Source: Leptospira venezuelensis
Lineage (GTDB): Bacteria; Spirochaetota; Leptospiria; Leptospirales; Leptospiraceae
DNA: 64,000 bases
Assembly (NCBI RefSeq): GCF_002150035.1
Contig: NZ_NETS01000010.1
Location: 1,054,001-1,118,000, forward strand
Direction: 5' to 3'
The notes beneath the pieces were generated by a model. The model was not told the origin of the DNA. It saw nothing but the letters and a program-made list of their open reading frames with translations, and searched no databases. The translations under genes and the position numbers were made by a program. Below are positions 1 to 9,016 of the stretch, one piece after another. Each line of letters starts with the position of its first letter. The stretch's first letter is position 1.

Positions 1-548
1 TTCTCAATATACTCGGTGCAATGGACAGCTTCGATTCAGGTGAGATCGAAATCTGTGGTATCAACTTAAACAATTTAGATGAGAAAGGAAAAGAAAGTTT
101 CCGCGCGGAGAAGATTGCATTCATCTTCCAACATCATCTTCTTCTTCCCGACTTTTCAGCATTGGAAAATGTGAGCATCCCGCTTTTGATCAAAGGTTAT
201 TCTACTTTTAAAGCGGAGAAAGAAGCTATCTCCATGTTGGAGAAAGTTGGACTGAAAGAAAGGATACATTCTCATCCTTCTCAATTATCCGGAGGAGAGA
301 GTGCTAGAGTAGGTGTGGCAAGAGCCTTAGTCGCCGGAAAAAAACTCATACTTGCGGACGAACCTACCGGAAACTTGGATAGAGAAAATTCTAGAAACCT
401 AATGAATCTGATCCAAGAATTACAAAAGGATCTTAAATTCAGTCTAATACTAGTGACCCACGATATGGAACTGGCAGCACTCGCTCATAAAAGAAACCAG
501 ATCTTCCAAGGAAAACTCAAACCCGCAGTGGTCCCACAAACGGTATAA
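1..548 (+). CDS. ABC transporter ATP-binding protein, LolD-like (5' end outside window)
   Basis: ATPase subunit of an ABC exporter of the LolD/MacB type, which would power lipoprotein release or another envelope export step at the inner membrane. The frame is open from base 3 and reads LNILGAMDSF, the segment that follows Walker A in this family, so the true start and Walker A lie upstream of the window and the internal ATG at base 21 is not the start. Visible are the Q-loop (FIFQHH), signature LSGGESARVGVARAL, Walker B LILADEPTGNLD and the switch histidine in LVTHD. The partner permease is presumably upstream. The ATPase family is certain; the LolD assignment is inferred from sequence style only. 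Confidence 0.85.
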   Translation, partial: LNILGAMDSFDSGEIEICGINLNNLDEKGKESFRAEKIAFIFQHHLLLPDFSALENVSIPLLIKGYSTFKAEKEAISMLEKVGLKERIHSHPSQLSGGESARVGVARALVAGKKLILADEPTGNLDRENSRNLMNLIQELQKDLKFSLILVTHDMELAALAHKRNQIFQGKLKPAVVPQTV

Positions 549-554
549 ATATTT

Positions 555-1379
555 ATGGATGGCTGTATTTATTGCGGCTTATCCCTTCTCGACTGGAAAA
601 ATCGGGGGAAGATAGGATGTGCTCACTGTATCCAATTTCTGGGAGAAGAATATACTAAGTTTATTCCAATCCAGGCCCCTTCTGATTGGGAACCTCCTTC
701 TCATTTTACTGCAATCTCAACCTGGGAAAAATTCAGAAAAACAAATTGGGAAGAAGGTTTGGCCTATATAGATTCTTATCGTTTGCCATTTACGTATAGG
801 TTTCGTATCGCTAGAAATCCGAAACATTCTACTTATACAAAACGTACTGAAAAAACGAACCAGTTCCTAAAGTCATTTTTAGAAGAGAATGATTCCCAAA
901 CTGAAGATCTGAATCAGGTAAAAAAACGTCAGAACCTAGAATTAAAACAAAGAATTCCCTGGAATTCAGGGACATTAGTGATGGGCGACGAGGATCATAT
1001 TCGCTGGGAATATGTGACTGATTCCTTGCTTGAGTTAAACTCTGTCCTAAAATCCGAATTTTTAGCGAAATTCGAGGCAGAAGATAAGTTTGATTTTCAA
1101 AAAGGGATCGGATTCATCAATTCCTGTCCTACAAACTCCGGTTTTGGAGACAAACTTTCTGTTTCTATTCCGGCAAGACTTGCGGACTCGGGAGAGTTAA
1201 GGGATTTTAGGCTGCCTACGGACTGGGGCTTCTATCGGGAAGAATTGAAGGGCAGATTGGTCTTTTTCCGAAAAAATTTCGGCCCAAATAGAAAAAATTC
1301 CTTTTTCAATTTGGTTTCGTATTTAGCCTTACTGGTAATAAGCGGAAAAGAAGGGACAAAAGCCTCATTTGCCCCGTAA
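555..1379 (+). CDS. Compact fused McsA/McsB-like protein (putative protein-arginine kinase)
   Basis: 274 residues. Residues 4-34 carry a CxxC...GxxGCxxC zinc finger like the one in McsA, the adaptor of the bacterial protein-arginine kinase. The rest resembles a shortened McsB (guanido phosphotransferase fold): YRFRIARN (81-88) matches the nucleotide-binding SRIRLARN motif, GDEDHIRW (144-151) matches the catalytic NEEDHIR motif, and SCPTNSGFG (190-198) matches the Cys-containing SCPTN.GTG motif. McsB alone is usually about 350 residues, so this protein is strongly reduced, mainly at its C-terminus. It starts 6 bases after the ABC ATPase and lies just upstream of clpC, mirroring the ctsR-mcsA-mcsB-clpC operon of Firmicutes; no CtsR is seen. 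The motifs are seen directly; arginine-kinase activity is inference, and it could instead be a non-catalytic ClpC adaptor. Confidence 0.7.
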   Translation: MDGCIYCGLSLLDWKNRGKIGCAHCIQFLGEEYTKFIPIQAPSDWEPPSHFTAISTWEKFRKTNWEEGLAYIDSYRLPFTYRFRIARNPKHSTYTKRTEKTNQFLKSFLEENDSQTEDLNQVKKRQNLELKQRIPWNSGTLVMGDEDHIRWEYVTDSLLELNSVLKSEFLAKFEAEDKFDFQKGIGFINSCPTNSGFGDKLSVSIPARLADSGELRDFRLPTDWGFYREELKGRLVFFRKNFGPNRKNSFFNLVSYLALLVISGKEGTKASFAP

Positions 1380-1493
1380 TCCTTTTTGGTTAACTAGTCC
1401 GATATATTCTTTAAGGGAGATTCCGGCTCCCAGTTGGAAATTGGATGCGAATACAGTCTAACCTACAGAACCCATCAGGAAGGGCGTGCAATT

Positions 1494-4034
1494 ATGTTGG
1501 AATTTACTAAAAGAGCAAAACGAGTAATCAACGAGATCGCGCAGGACGAAGCAAAACGTCTTGGCAGTGAATTTATCGGCCCTGAACATATCTTATTAGG
1601 ATTGTTAAAGGAAGAAGATTCAGTCGCGATAAAAATACTGAATAACCTGAACATCAACCTGAACGAACTTCGTAAAGAAGTAGAGCGCAGGACCAGGGAG
1701 AACTCCGGCACATTGTTGATGGACATGGCCCAAGGACAGGATCGATACCAAAAGATTATCGAACTATCTAAGGAAGAAGCCAAACGTCTGAAACACAACT
1801 ATGTGGGCACAGAGCATATCCTTCTCGCATTATTGAGAGATAATAATAATATCGCAGGCGGAGCGTTATACTCCTTTAGCGTGAATTATAATGTGATCAA
1901 AGGAGAGATATTACGTCTGTTAGGCGCTCCTCCTACAAGCACAGTTGGTGTATCCAGTCAACCAACCGCTCAGCCTGGAACTCCTCGCGCCGAAAAAACT
2001 AAAACGCCAATCTTGGATGAGTTTGCGAGAGATCTAACTCAACTAGCCAGAGATAAAAAATTGGATCCAGTTGTAGGAAGAGCTAACGAGATCCAAAGGG
2101 TGATCCAAATCCTTTCTCGTAAAACTAAGAATAATCCAGTATTAGTGGGAGAGTCCGGCGTTGGTAAAACAGCTATCGTAGAAGGACTCGCACTTGCAAT
2201 TGTAGAGAAGAATGTTCCGGATCTTCTATTTGATAAACGTGTACTTTCCTTGGATCTTGCAAGCTTGATCGCAGGAACAAAGTATCGCGGAGAATTCGAA
2301 GAAAGATTAAAGAAGATCATGAAAGAAATTTCTTCTTCTAATAATATCATCATATTCATCGATGAGTTGCATACTCTTATCGGAGCAGGTGCTGCAGAAG
2401 GGGCTGTGGACGCAGCAAATATCCTAAAACCTGCACTTGCAAGAGGGGAATTGCAATGTATCGGAGCTACAACTAGCACTGAATACCGCAAGTATATCGA
2501 GCGTGATTCTGCGTTAGAAAGAAGGTTCCAAGTAGTAAAAGTTGCAGAACCTTCTGTAGACGATGCTATCCAAATCCTTACCGGACTCAAAAAAGCATAC
2601 GAAGCTCACCACAAGGTGCGTTATTCGGATCGTGCTTTGGAACAATCCGTTAAGTTATCACATAGATATATCAATGATAGATATCTACCTGACAAGGCGA
2701 TCGACATCATCGACGAAGCGGGTGCAAAAGCAAGACTTGCAAATTGCGCTCGTCCTCAAGCAGTAAAAGACTTGGAAGAAGAGATCAAATCACTTTCTCA
2801 AAAGAAAGAAGATCTAGTTCGTTCTCAAGAGTATGAAAAAGCTGCCGGAGTTCGCGACGAAGTAAATCGTAAGAAACAAGTTCTGGAAGAAAAGATCAGA
2901 TCTTGGCAGGAGAAACTGGATGATTTTGCAGTTTCTATCGACGAAGACGATATTCTTTCCGTAGTTTCTCAGTGGACCGGAATTCCATTACAAAGAATGG
3001 AAGAAAACGAATCTTCTAGACTACTTCGTTTGGAAGAAGAGCTTAAACTAAGAGTTGTCGGTCAGGACGAAGCTATCGAGAAGATCGCAAAATCTGTTCG
3101 TAGAGCACGCACAGGGTTCAAAGCAGAGCGTAGACCTACCGGATCCTTTATCTTCTTAGGACCAACAGGAGTTGGTAAGACTGAGTTAGCTAAGGCACTT
3201 GCTGAGTTCTTGTTCGGAGACCAAGATGCTATGCTTCGTGTGGACATGTCTGAATACATGGAACCGCATGCAGTCAGTAGATTGATCGGAGCTCCTCCAG
3301 GTTATGTTGGTTACGATGATGGCGGACAATTGACTGAGTTCGTTCGCAAAAAACCGTATTCAATCATTCTATTGGATGAGATCGAAAAAGCTCACCATGA
3401 TATTTTCAACGTTCTTCTCCAAGTAATGGAAGAAGGTAACCTGACTGATACTAAAGGTCGTAAGGTAAACTTCAGAGATGCGATTATCATCATGACTTCT
3501 AACATCGGTGCTAAGGAAATTTCCAGCACAGTTCGTTTAGGATTCGAAGATCGTTCCGGAGAGACCGACAAGTATAAGTCAGACCAAGCTCGTGAGCAGT
3601 TGAAAAAACATTTCAACCCAGAGTTCTTGAACAGGGTGGATGAGGTTGTTTACTTCAAACCTCTCAGAAAAGAAGAACTTATGGCGATTATGGATATCAT
3701 GATCAGAGACACCAATAAGAGATTATTGGACAAGAAGATCAAGATAGACCTGACTCAAGAAGCGAAGGATCACTTCATGGATATCGGATACGACGAGAAG
3801 TTCGGAGCACGTCCATTACGCAGAGTATTCCAACGCGAGTTAGAAGATTATATGGCAGTCCAAACCTTGAAAGGCGCTTACAAAGAGCCTACCAAGATCA
3901 CAGTTGCTTTCAAAGAGGGCAAACTGGACTTCTTGGAAGAAGCTTGGACAGATTATAAACCTGCAGATCAAGGTTCAGACGGAGGAAGCTCTCCGAACAA
4001 TCCGGAGCGTTCCGAAGAACCTGCGCTAGTGTAA
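1494..4034 (+). CDS. clpC: ATP-dependent Clp protease ATP-binding subunit ClpC
   Basis: Hsp100 AAA+ unfoldase that feeds substrates to ClpP in the cytoplasm. It has a double Clp N-repeat (about 1-145), the first AAA+ module with Walker A GESGVGKT near residue 219 and IIFIDELHTL, a UVR-type coiled middle region (LRSQEYEKAAGVRDEVNRKK-like), and the second AAA+ module with GPTGVGKTE near residue 556 and the C-terminal FGARPLRR segment. The length (846) and UVR middle domain fit ClpC rather than ClpA or ClpB. The start at 1494 gives MLEFTKRAKRVI, the family N-terminus, with an AGGAAGGG Shine-Dalgarno upstream; an in-frame ATG at 1434 would add 20 unrelated residues. No CIRCE sequence lies upstream. 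Confidence 0.95.
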   Translation: MLEFTKRAKRVINEIAQDEAKRLGSEFIGPEHILLGLLKEEDSVAIKILNNLNINLNELRKEVERRTRENSGTLLMDMAQGQDRYQKIIELSKEEAKRLKHNYVGTEHILLALLRDNNNIAGGALYSFSVNYNVIKGEILRLLGAPPTSTVGVSSQPTAQPGTPRAEKTKTPILDEFARDLTQLARDKKLDPVVGRANEIQRVIQILSRKTKNNPVLVGESGVGKTAIVEGLALAIVEKNVPDLLFDKRVLSLDLASLIAGTKYRGEFEERLKKIMKEISSSNNIIIFIDELHTLIGAGAAEGAVDAANILKPALARGELQCIGATTSTEYRKYIERDSALERRFQVVKVAEPSVDDAIQILTGLKKAYEAHHKVRYSDRALEQSVKLSHRYINDRYLPDKAIDIIDEAGAKARLANCARPQAVKDLEEEIKSLSQKKEDLVRSQEYEKAAGVRDEVNRKKQVLEEKIRSWQEKLDDFAVSIDEDDILSVVSQWTGIPLQRMEENESSRLLRLEEELKLRVVGQDEAIEKIAKSVRRARTGFKAERRPTGSFIFLGPTGVGKTELAKALAEFLFGDQDAMLRVDMSEYMEPHAVSRLIGAPPGYVGYDDGGQLTEFVRKKPYSIILLDEIEKAHHDIFNVLLQVMEEGNLTDTKGRKVNFRDAIIIMTSNIGAKEISSTVRLGFEDRSGETDKYKSDQAREQLKKHFNPEFLNRVDEVVYFKPLRKEELMAIMDIMIRDTNKRLLDKKIKIDLTQEAKDHFMDIGYDEKFGARPLRRVFQRELEDYMAVQTLKGAYKEPTKITVAFKEGKLDFLEEAWTDYKPADQGSDGGSSPNNPERSEEPALV

Positions 4035-4043
4035 AAGATCTTT

Positions 4044-4075
4044 GCCCTCCCTCCGGAGACGAAAGGAGGGCTTTT
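4044..4075 (+). terminator. Intrinsic terminator after clpC
   Basis: GCCCTCC (4044-4050) pairs with GGAGGGC (4065-4071) around a 14-base loop and is followed by TTTT. It starts 9 bases after the clpC stop and should separate the clpC unit from the next gene. Confidence 0.85.
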
Positions 4076-4109
4076 GATCTAAAAAGGGAGACTTTATTGG
4101 AGAGGGTCT

Positions 4110-4535
4110 ATGCCGTACCTGATTCCCATTATATTTGTGCTCCTTTACCTTTTAGTCCGTAAGGTATGGTTTCATCTACGTAAGATCAGAACCGTTGCCG
4201 GGATCGAAAAAATTTCCCTATGCGTTTTCCAGCCTGATTTATTTCTTCCCGAGGTACGCGTCCTCTACAAATACTACTTCCAAGGCGGGGTCTACTTCGG
4301 ATCCGGTTATATGCTGTTGACTGATTTCCTCGATCAAGAGGAATACGAGATCTACAGAAACTTGGATGGTTTACCTGTTTTAGAAACAGGTGATTTTCAG
4401 ATCGTATCTGAGGAAAGAATAGAACATTTCCTTTCTATACGATATCCGAGTATAATCGTATTCATCGACCCGGTGGAGCCATTTCATTCCTTAATTGATT
4501 GTCTAAATACAAAATCAATGGGGGTCCCCACCTAA
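4110..4535 (+). CDS. Hypothetical membrane-anchored protein
   Basis: 141 residues, not recognised. One hydrophobic N-terminal helix (about 2-18, PYLIPIIFVLLYLLVRKVW) is followed by a basic stretch and a soluble domain of about 110 residues, so it is likely anchored in the inner membrane with the bulk in the cytoplasm. GGAGAGGG lies just before the ATG. It sits between the clpC terminator and a TPR gene on the same strand, and its 3' end is 32 bases from the preferred start of that gene, so the two are probably co-transcribed. No catalytic motif was seen. Confidence 0.7.
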   Translation: MPYLIPIIFVLLYLLVRKVWFHLRKIRTVAGIEKISLCVFQPDLFLPEVRVLYKYYFQGGVYFGSGYMLLTDFLDQEEYEIYRNLDGLPVLETGDFQIVSEERIEHFLSIRYPSIIVFIDPVEPFHSLIDCLNTKSMGVPT

Positions 4536-4567
4536 AATTTTTCCCGCCTATAAAAAGTGACCAAAAG

Positions 4568-5356
4568 ATGCACAAAGGAAAAATACTCCTACTTACACTG
4601 ATACTATTTGTTTTTTCCGCGGGGAATAGTTTCGCTCAGAGCGAACCGGATTATCAAACAGCATTAGCAGAATTCCAAAAGGGAAATTCAGAAAAAGCTC
4701 TAGAGATCATTCGTGTACTTCACGAACAAGGTAAAAGATCTTACGACACTCATTACTTAGCGGCATTCTGTCATTATAATGCAGGAAGAAATAAATCCGC
4801 AGCCACTCACTGGTCCGAAGCATTAAAACTAAAACCTGGAGATCCTGCGGTTAGCTTGGATTTTGCCAGATATTTGATCCAAGCAGGTAGGAATTCCGAC
4901 GCATTAGAGATCATTTATAATTCTTACCAATCTAATCCTAAGAACAGAGAAGTAAGACTATTATATGCGACTGCCTTATTATATAATAATAAAGCAAGAG
5001 AAGCATTATATATTATCGAAAAACTAAAAGCGGAAGATGGAAACGATTATCGCCCTCTTGTTTTAGAAGCTCAGGTATACTTCTATTTAGGAAGCGCAGA
5101 AAAAGCAGAAGTCAGTTTGAAATGGGCTCAGTCCTTAGTTCCTAATAATCCTAACGTGTTAAATAACTTAGGATTAGTTTACGAAAAAGCGGGAAACCAA
5201 GAAGCAAAAAGAGGGAATATCAAAAAGGCCCTCGAACAATTAAGAAATGCTAAAGAACAATTAGAATCAGCACTTAAGATAAAACCTGACGATGAAAAAA
5301 TAAAAGGTAATATCAGAAGAATAGAGGCAAGGATCAATGCCCTTTCCGCCGGGTGA
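4568..5356 (+). CDS. Exported TPR-repeat protein
   Basis: About 262 residues from the ATG at 4568. An N-terminal signal peptide (hydrophobic LLLTLILFVFSAG, cleavage expected after FAQ) is followed by several tetratricopeptide-like repeats, for example AEFQKGNSEKALEIIRVL, AGRNKSAATHWSEALKLKPG and VLNNLGLVYEKAGN, to the end. TPR proteins act as protein-interaction scaffolds; here the location should be periplasmic. An in-frame TTG at 4499 would place 23 hydrophilic residues before the signal peptide and is rejected. The 3' end overlaps mtaB by 20 bases, which suggests translational coupling. Confidence 0.85.
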   Translation: MHKGKILLLTLILFVFSAGNSFAQSEPDYQTALAEFQKGNSEKALEIIRVLHEQGKRSYDTHYLAAFCHYNAGRNKSAATHWSEALKLKPGDPAVSLDFARYLIQAGRNSDALEIIYNSYQSNPKNREVRLLYATALLYNNKAREALYIIEKLKAEDGNDYRPLVLEAQVYFYLGSAEKAEVSLKWAQSLVPNNPNVLNNLGLVYEKAGNQEAKRGNIKKALEQLRNAKEQLESALKIKPDDEKIKGNIRRIEARINALSAG

Positions 5357-6656
5357 AAAAAAGGTACTATTTCATACCTTAGGTTGTAGGCTCAATTTTT
5401 TTGAGTCAGACGGTTTATTTTCTTCTTTGAGTAAACACGGATATTCCGTGGCTGCTGGAGAGGATATTCCGGATGTGGTGGTGGTCAATACATGTACCGT
5501 CACAAATAAAGCAGATTCAAGAAATCGTAATATTATTCGAAATGCGATCAAAAGATACCCAGGTGCTCAGGTCTGGGTAACCGGCTGTTATGCACAAACT
5601 GATAAAGAATCTATAGAGTCAATTCCTGGTATCGCGGGTGTGATTGGTAATGAGAACAAATCGGATTTACCTAGGTTGATCTTAGAAAAAGAAGGCGCAG
5701 ATTCTTCTCATATCCAAACAGTTTCTGATCGATTTGCATATTCTGATGTTCTACCTAACGGACATACAAGAGCATATTTAAAGATCCAGGACGGTTGTGA
5801 TCGCCAATGTTCCTATTGTAAAATTCCTCAAGCAAGAGGAAAAGGTGTCTCCCGAAATTGGAAAGATGTACTAGATCAGGTCTCCTTCTTACAAGATAAT
5901 GGAGTAGGAGAGATTATCCTCACAGGTGTGAACCTAGGTTGGTATAGAGATGGAGAAGGTAGAAAGGCATTTCCTAAAATGCTCGAAGCAATCCTGAATA
6001 AATTAGAATACTCTAGACTTAGGCTTTCTTCCATCGAACCACCTGATGTGGGTGTGGAACTTGCTGAACTTCTTACTCATCCTAGATTTACTCCATTCTT
6101 ACATGTTCCTTTACAAAGTGGAAGTAAAGAGATCCTAAAAAGGATGAAACGTAGTTATAATCCTGAAACTTTCCGTAAAAGGATAGAGCTCGCTAAATCT
6201 AAAGTTCCGGATCTGTTCTTAGGAACAGATGTGATCGTTGGTTTCCCTGGAGAAACGGAACAAGACTTTGCGGATTCTACTTCAATCTTAGAAGAATTGG
6301 GTTTTTCTAAAATACATGCATTCCCTTTCTCTGTTCGCAAGAATACTTCTGCGGAGCAATTCCCTGAAACCGTTTCTAAAGAAACTAAAAAGGAAAGGGT
6401 TCATACTCTGATGGATCTTTCTCAAAGGCTGCACCGTAAATATGCAGAAAGCCAATTCTCTAAAAAGAGAGAGGCAGTTTTGGAAGGCGGAGGAATTGCA
6501 GTTACTGATAATTATCTGAAAGCAGTAATTCCTGAAAATGATCTGAAAAGTTTAAGCCCAGGACAATTCTTAACCGTAGAAATCGGAGAATATATCCCAG
6601 ATGCCTCCGACAAAGAAGGTAAGGTCTCTGCGCGGATTCTTGCCGCGATCGGTTAA
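5337..6656 (+). CDS. mtaB: tRNA t6A37 methylthiotransferase MtaB
   Basis: Radical-SAM methylthiotransferase that converts t6A to ms2t6A at position 37 of tRNAs. The N-terminal UPF0004 domain has three conserved cysteines (TLGCRLN, NTCTVT, VTGCYAQ) for one Fe-S cluster. The radical-SAM motif is CDRQCSYCKIPQARG, about 150 residues in, and a TRAM-like domain closes the protein. TLGCRLNFFESD and NTCTVTNKAD favour MtaB over MiaB or RimO. The 439-residue length is normal. The ATG lies inside the 3' end of the upstream TPR gene. Confidence 0.92.
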   Translation: MPFPPGEKKVLFHTLGCRLNFFESDGLFSSLSKHGYSVAAGEDIPDVVVVNTCTVTNKADSRNRNIIRNAIKRYPGAQVWVTGCYAQTDKESIESIPGIAGVIGNENKSDLPRLILEKEGADSSHIQTVSDRFAYSDVLPNGHTRAYLKIQDGCDRQCSYCKIPQARGKGVSRNWKDVLDQVSFLQDNGVGEIILTGVNLGWYRDGEGRKAFPKMLEAILNKLEYSRLRLSSIEPPDVGVELAELLTHPRFTPFLHVPLQSGSKEILKRMKRSYNPETFRKRIELAKSKVPDLFLGTDVIVGFPGETEQDFADSTSILEELGFSKIHAFPFSVRKNTSAEQFPETVSKETKKERVHTLMDLSQRLHRKYAESQFSKKREAVLEGGGIAVTDNYLKAVIPENDLKSLSPGQFLTVEIGEYIPDASDKEGKVSARILAAIG

Positions 6657-6906
6657 TCAAAAACAATATATATCTTTTGAGTGGTTTTCACCTCTTTGAG
6701 ATGTAGAAGACTGCTACTCGATACATATTAAAGAATATTTTGATTTTATAAAATTCTAAAACGAATATTTATAATATGTCAAAACCTTGAAAAAAGGAGA
6801 AAATTTATTGCCTTACTGCCCCGCAAAAAAATAATTCTCAAACGTTAGCGTACTTGTCCCTTCTTGGGTTAGGCCTGTCCTAAAAGTGAATTAGGTTTTT
6901 ATACGG

Positions 6907-7539
6907 ATGAAATTGAAATTCTTAGCATTCTTTTCTTTTCTAACACTGGTTTCCTGCATTACTATTCCAGTTCAGGTTTCCTTGAATGATCCAAAAGATC
7001 AAAAACAACCTCTTCCTTTGAGCATTTTTATAGAAAGAGTAACTTTGCCGTCTGGAATTAATTCAGTACAAACCAAGGAAGATAATTTAACCCTTGCGGT
7101 TATAGAATACGCTCGAAAAGCAAATTATTTCCAAAGGGTCGCATATATAAATTATAGAGAGCCTTCGGATCATAACTATAAAATTTTTAATATTGCCTGC
7201 TCCAGTTTCGAGGAAATCAGAAAACCTCATCCTGCTTACTTTCCCTTAGCAATTTTGACTTTAACAATTTATATTTGGGCGGGGGGAGCGATCGCAACAG
7301 ATTCAGCGAGCTACGAGTGTGATTTGACTGTTAAAAATCCTAATAATAAAGTTCTATTTAGAAATGTTAAGAAACTCTTTAATACTCGTGATGTAAATTT
7401 CTACAGCAAATATTATGTTTTCCCGAGTGGAATTGAGGATAGGACTGAAGTGATATCCTCATTGATCGACTCGTATTATAATGCTCATCGATTCATATTA
7501 AAACATAGTAATGGAGACAAAATTAATGAAAAAAATTGA
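6907..7539 (+). CDS. Hypothetical lipoprotein
   Basis: 210 residues. The lipoprotein signal peptide ends in a spirochaetal lipobox, TLVSC, with Cys at about residue 17. The mature part has a hydrophobic stretch (FPLAILTLTIYIWAGGAIA) in the middle, followed by a beta-rich tail. A 250-base AT-rich intergenic region precedes it, with no clear promoter or riboswitch seen. The end overlaps the next lipoprotein gene by 14 bases, so the two form an operon. Function unknown. Confidence 0.75.
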   Translation: MKLKFLAFFSFLTLVSCITIPVQVSLNDPKDQKQPLPLSIFIERVTLPSGINSVQTKEDNLTLAVIEYARKANYFQRVAYINYREPSDHNYKIFNIACSSFEEIRKPHPAYFPLAILTLTIYIWAGGAIATDSASYECDLTVKNPNNKVLFRNVKKLFNTRDVNFYSKYYVFPSGIEDRTEVISSLIDSYYNAHRFILKHSNGDKINEKN

Positions 7540-8131
7540 ATTGGCTTTAGCTACTTGTGCAGTAATAGGACTGTTCAATTGTGCTACTTTTACCAAATAC
7601 CCTGAAGGTTTTCAAAGCCCCACTTACCAAAAGCCCGAAAAAGCTTCTAATAAAACTATTTCAGTGACTTATACTCAGAAATCCTTTTCTCCAAGCGGGC
7701 AATCGTTAGAGGTAAATGCTAATGCTCTCGAAGCAATGCAGAAAGAGTTTGAAAAGCATGTTTCCGAATCCGGTTATTTTAAAGGTACCACAACTGCATT
7801 ACAACCTTCTGATTTGAAATTACAAATCGAAGGAGTTGACCAAGGTGGTGGCGGCGGTCAGGCCCTTGCTTTTATTAGCGGATTGACACTTACTGTTTTA
7901 CCTGCTTGGGCGAAGGATGATTTTACGATCACTTATACTTTTAAGGATAAAAAAGATAAAGTAGTGAAACAATACATTAGAAATGTTACTTTCAATACTT
8001 GGATCCAACTTTTACTTATTTTTGCGCTTCCTTTCAAGTCTCCAGGTTCAGAAATTCCTGCTGGCTTCAAAACTACCATTTATTCTGTATTAGAAGAAGC
8101 ATCTAAAGACGGAATCTATAACTTAAAATAA
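7526..8131 (+). CDS. Hypothetical lipoprotein, partner of the preceding one
   Basis: 201 residues from the ATG at 7526, preceded by a GGAG Shine-Dalgarno inside the upstream gene. The signal peptide ends in LFNC, a lipobox. The protein has a Gly-rich turn (QGGGGGQA), a hydrophobic segment (ALAFISGLTLTVLPAW), then FTITYTFKDKKDKVV and a second hydrophobic patch. The order of soluble domain, hydrophobic segment, then 'polar strand + nK-rich turn' resembles that of the upstream lipoprotein, so the pair may be distant paralogues acting together in the envelope. A bidirectional terminator follows. Confidence 0.75.
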   Translation: MKKIELALATCAVIGLFNCATFTKYPEGFQSPTYQKPEKASNKTISVTYTQKSFSPSGQSLEVNANALEAMQKEFEKHVSESGYFKGTTTALQPSDLKLQIEGVDQGGGGGQALAFISGLTLTVLPAWAKDDFTITYTFKDKKDKVVKQYIRNVTFNTWIQLLLIFALPFKSPGSEIPAGFKTTIYSVLEEASKDGIYNLK

Positions 8132-8140
8132 AAAGATATT

Positions 8141-8173
8141 AGCGATTTTAAGGGAATATCTCTTAAAATCGCT
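8141..8173. terminator. Bidirectional terminator between convergent genes
   Basis: AGCGATTTTAAG (8141-8152) and CTTAAAATCGCT (8162-8173) form a perfect 12-bp stem with a 9-base loop. It fills the 45-base gap between the converging lipoprotein operon and the methyltransferase gene. T/A-rich flanks occur on both sides. Confidence 0.85.
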
Positions 8174-8176
8174 TCT

Positions 8177-8839
8177 TTAAGACCTGATCAATTCTTCGGA
8201 GTAAGTTTCCTCTTCTCTTAGATCGTAATACCCGTATTCGAATTCAGGGCCGGATTGGATTTCCAAACCATAAACGTTTTCACTAATTCTTACTGTTTTA
8301 ACGATCTCTAATTTATACTGTTCTGCTAAGAACTTCATCTTATCTAAAGAGATCTTATCGTTAATCCTTGGGCCGACAGGGTATTCGTTTTTAACCCAAT
8401 CAAGAACGATCAATTTGCCACCTTTCTTCATAGAACGAATTAAACCGTCCATTGCTTGTCCAGGGTCTGCAAAGGTTGAAAGTACTAGGGAAGCAAAAAT
8501 GACTTCAGGGACAGGAATCCATTCAGGCAATAAGGGACGATCTGCCTTCTCCATGTAAAATGGCGTAAATCTTTGGATATTTTCTCTATTTTTCCAATGC
8601 AATACTTCGTCTAGGAAGTCCTGATTGCATTCTGCACCCCAAACCCAACCCTCTTTGTGGATCGATTTCAAAAGAGTTTCTGTCCAGAAACCGAGGCCCA
8701 TCCCGAAATCGACGATATTCTGCACATCCTTCAGGGAAAAATGTTTTAAAACGGTTTCCGGAGGAGTAAGCTCACGTCTCTTACTAGAGAGGAGAAAATT
8801 CTGATATTCTGGGTCGTAATAATATTCTATATCGATCAT
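8177..8839 (-). CDS. SAM-dependent class I methyltransferase
   Basis: 220 residues. The motif I region reads NIVDFGMGLGFWTETLL (about 39-55), a glycine-rich SAM-binding loop, followed by an acidic turn WGAECNQDFL (motif II) and a motif IV-like VIFASLVLSTFADPGQAM. FASLVLSTF at the post-motif position and GGKLIVLDWVKNE fit UbiE/type-11 methyltransferases. The substrate cannot be told. The gene is monocistronic, with a terminator on its 3' side. Confidence 0.8.
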   Translation of the reverse strand: MIDIEYYYDPEYQNFLLSSKRRELTPPETVLKHFSLKDVQNIVDFGMGLGFWTETLLKSIHKEGWVWGAECNQDFLDEVLHWKNRENIQRFTPFYMEKADRPLLPEWIPVPEVIFASLVLSTFADPGQAMDGLIRSMKKGGKLIVLDWVKNEYPVGPRINDKISLDKMKFLAEQYKLEIVKTVRISENVYGLEIQSGPEFEYGYYDLREEETYSEELIRS

Positions 8840-9016
8840 TTATATGCCGGAAGTCGTATTATGTCTTATGAATGCTTTCATTAGTCAAGATCAAACCGCA
8901 GGGGGAAGTTTCCGTAACTTGCGCATTTTATATTATTTTCCCCACTTTCTGCTAAAAACCGAAGTAAAAATTTCCATTGTAGCAACCGATAATCTAATTC
9001 GGAACCTTATTTCCAG

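Noticed and set aside
6657..6906. Possible leader or small RNA in the gap before the lipoprotein pair
   Set aside because: AT-rich, with no conserved riboswitch blocks, no strong hairpin and no good frame.
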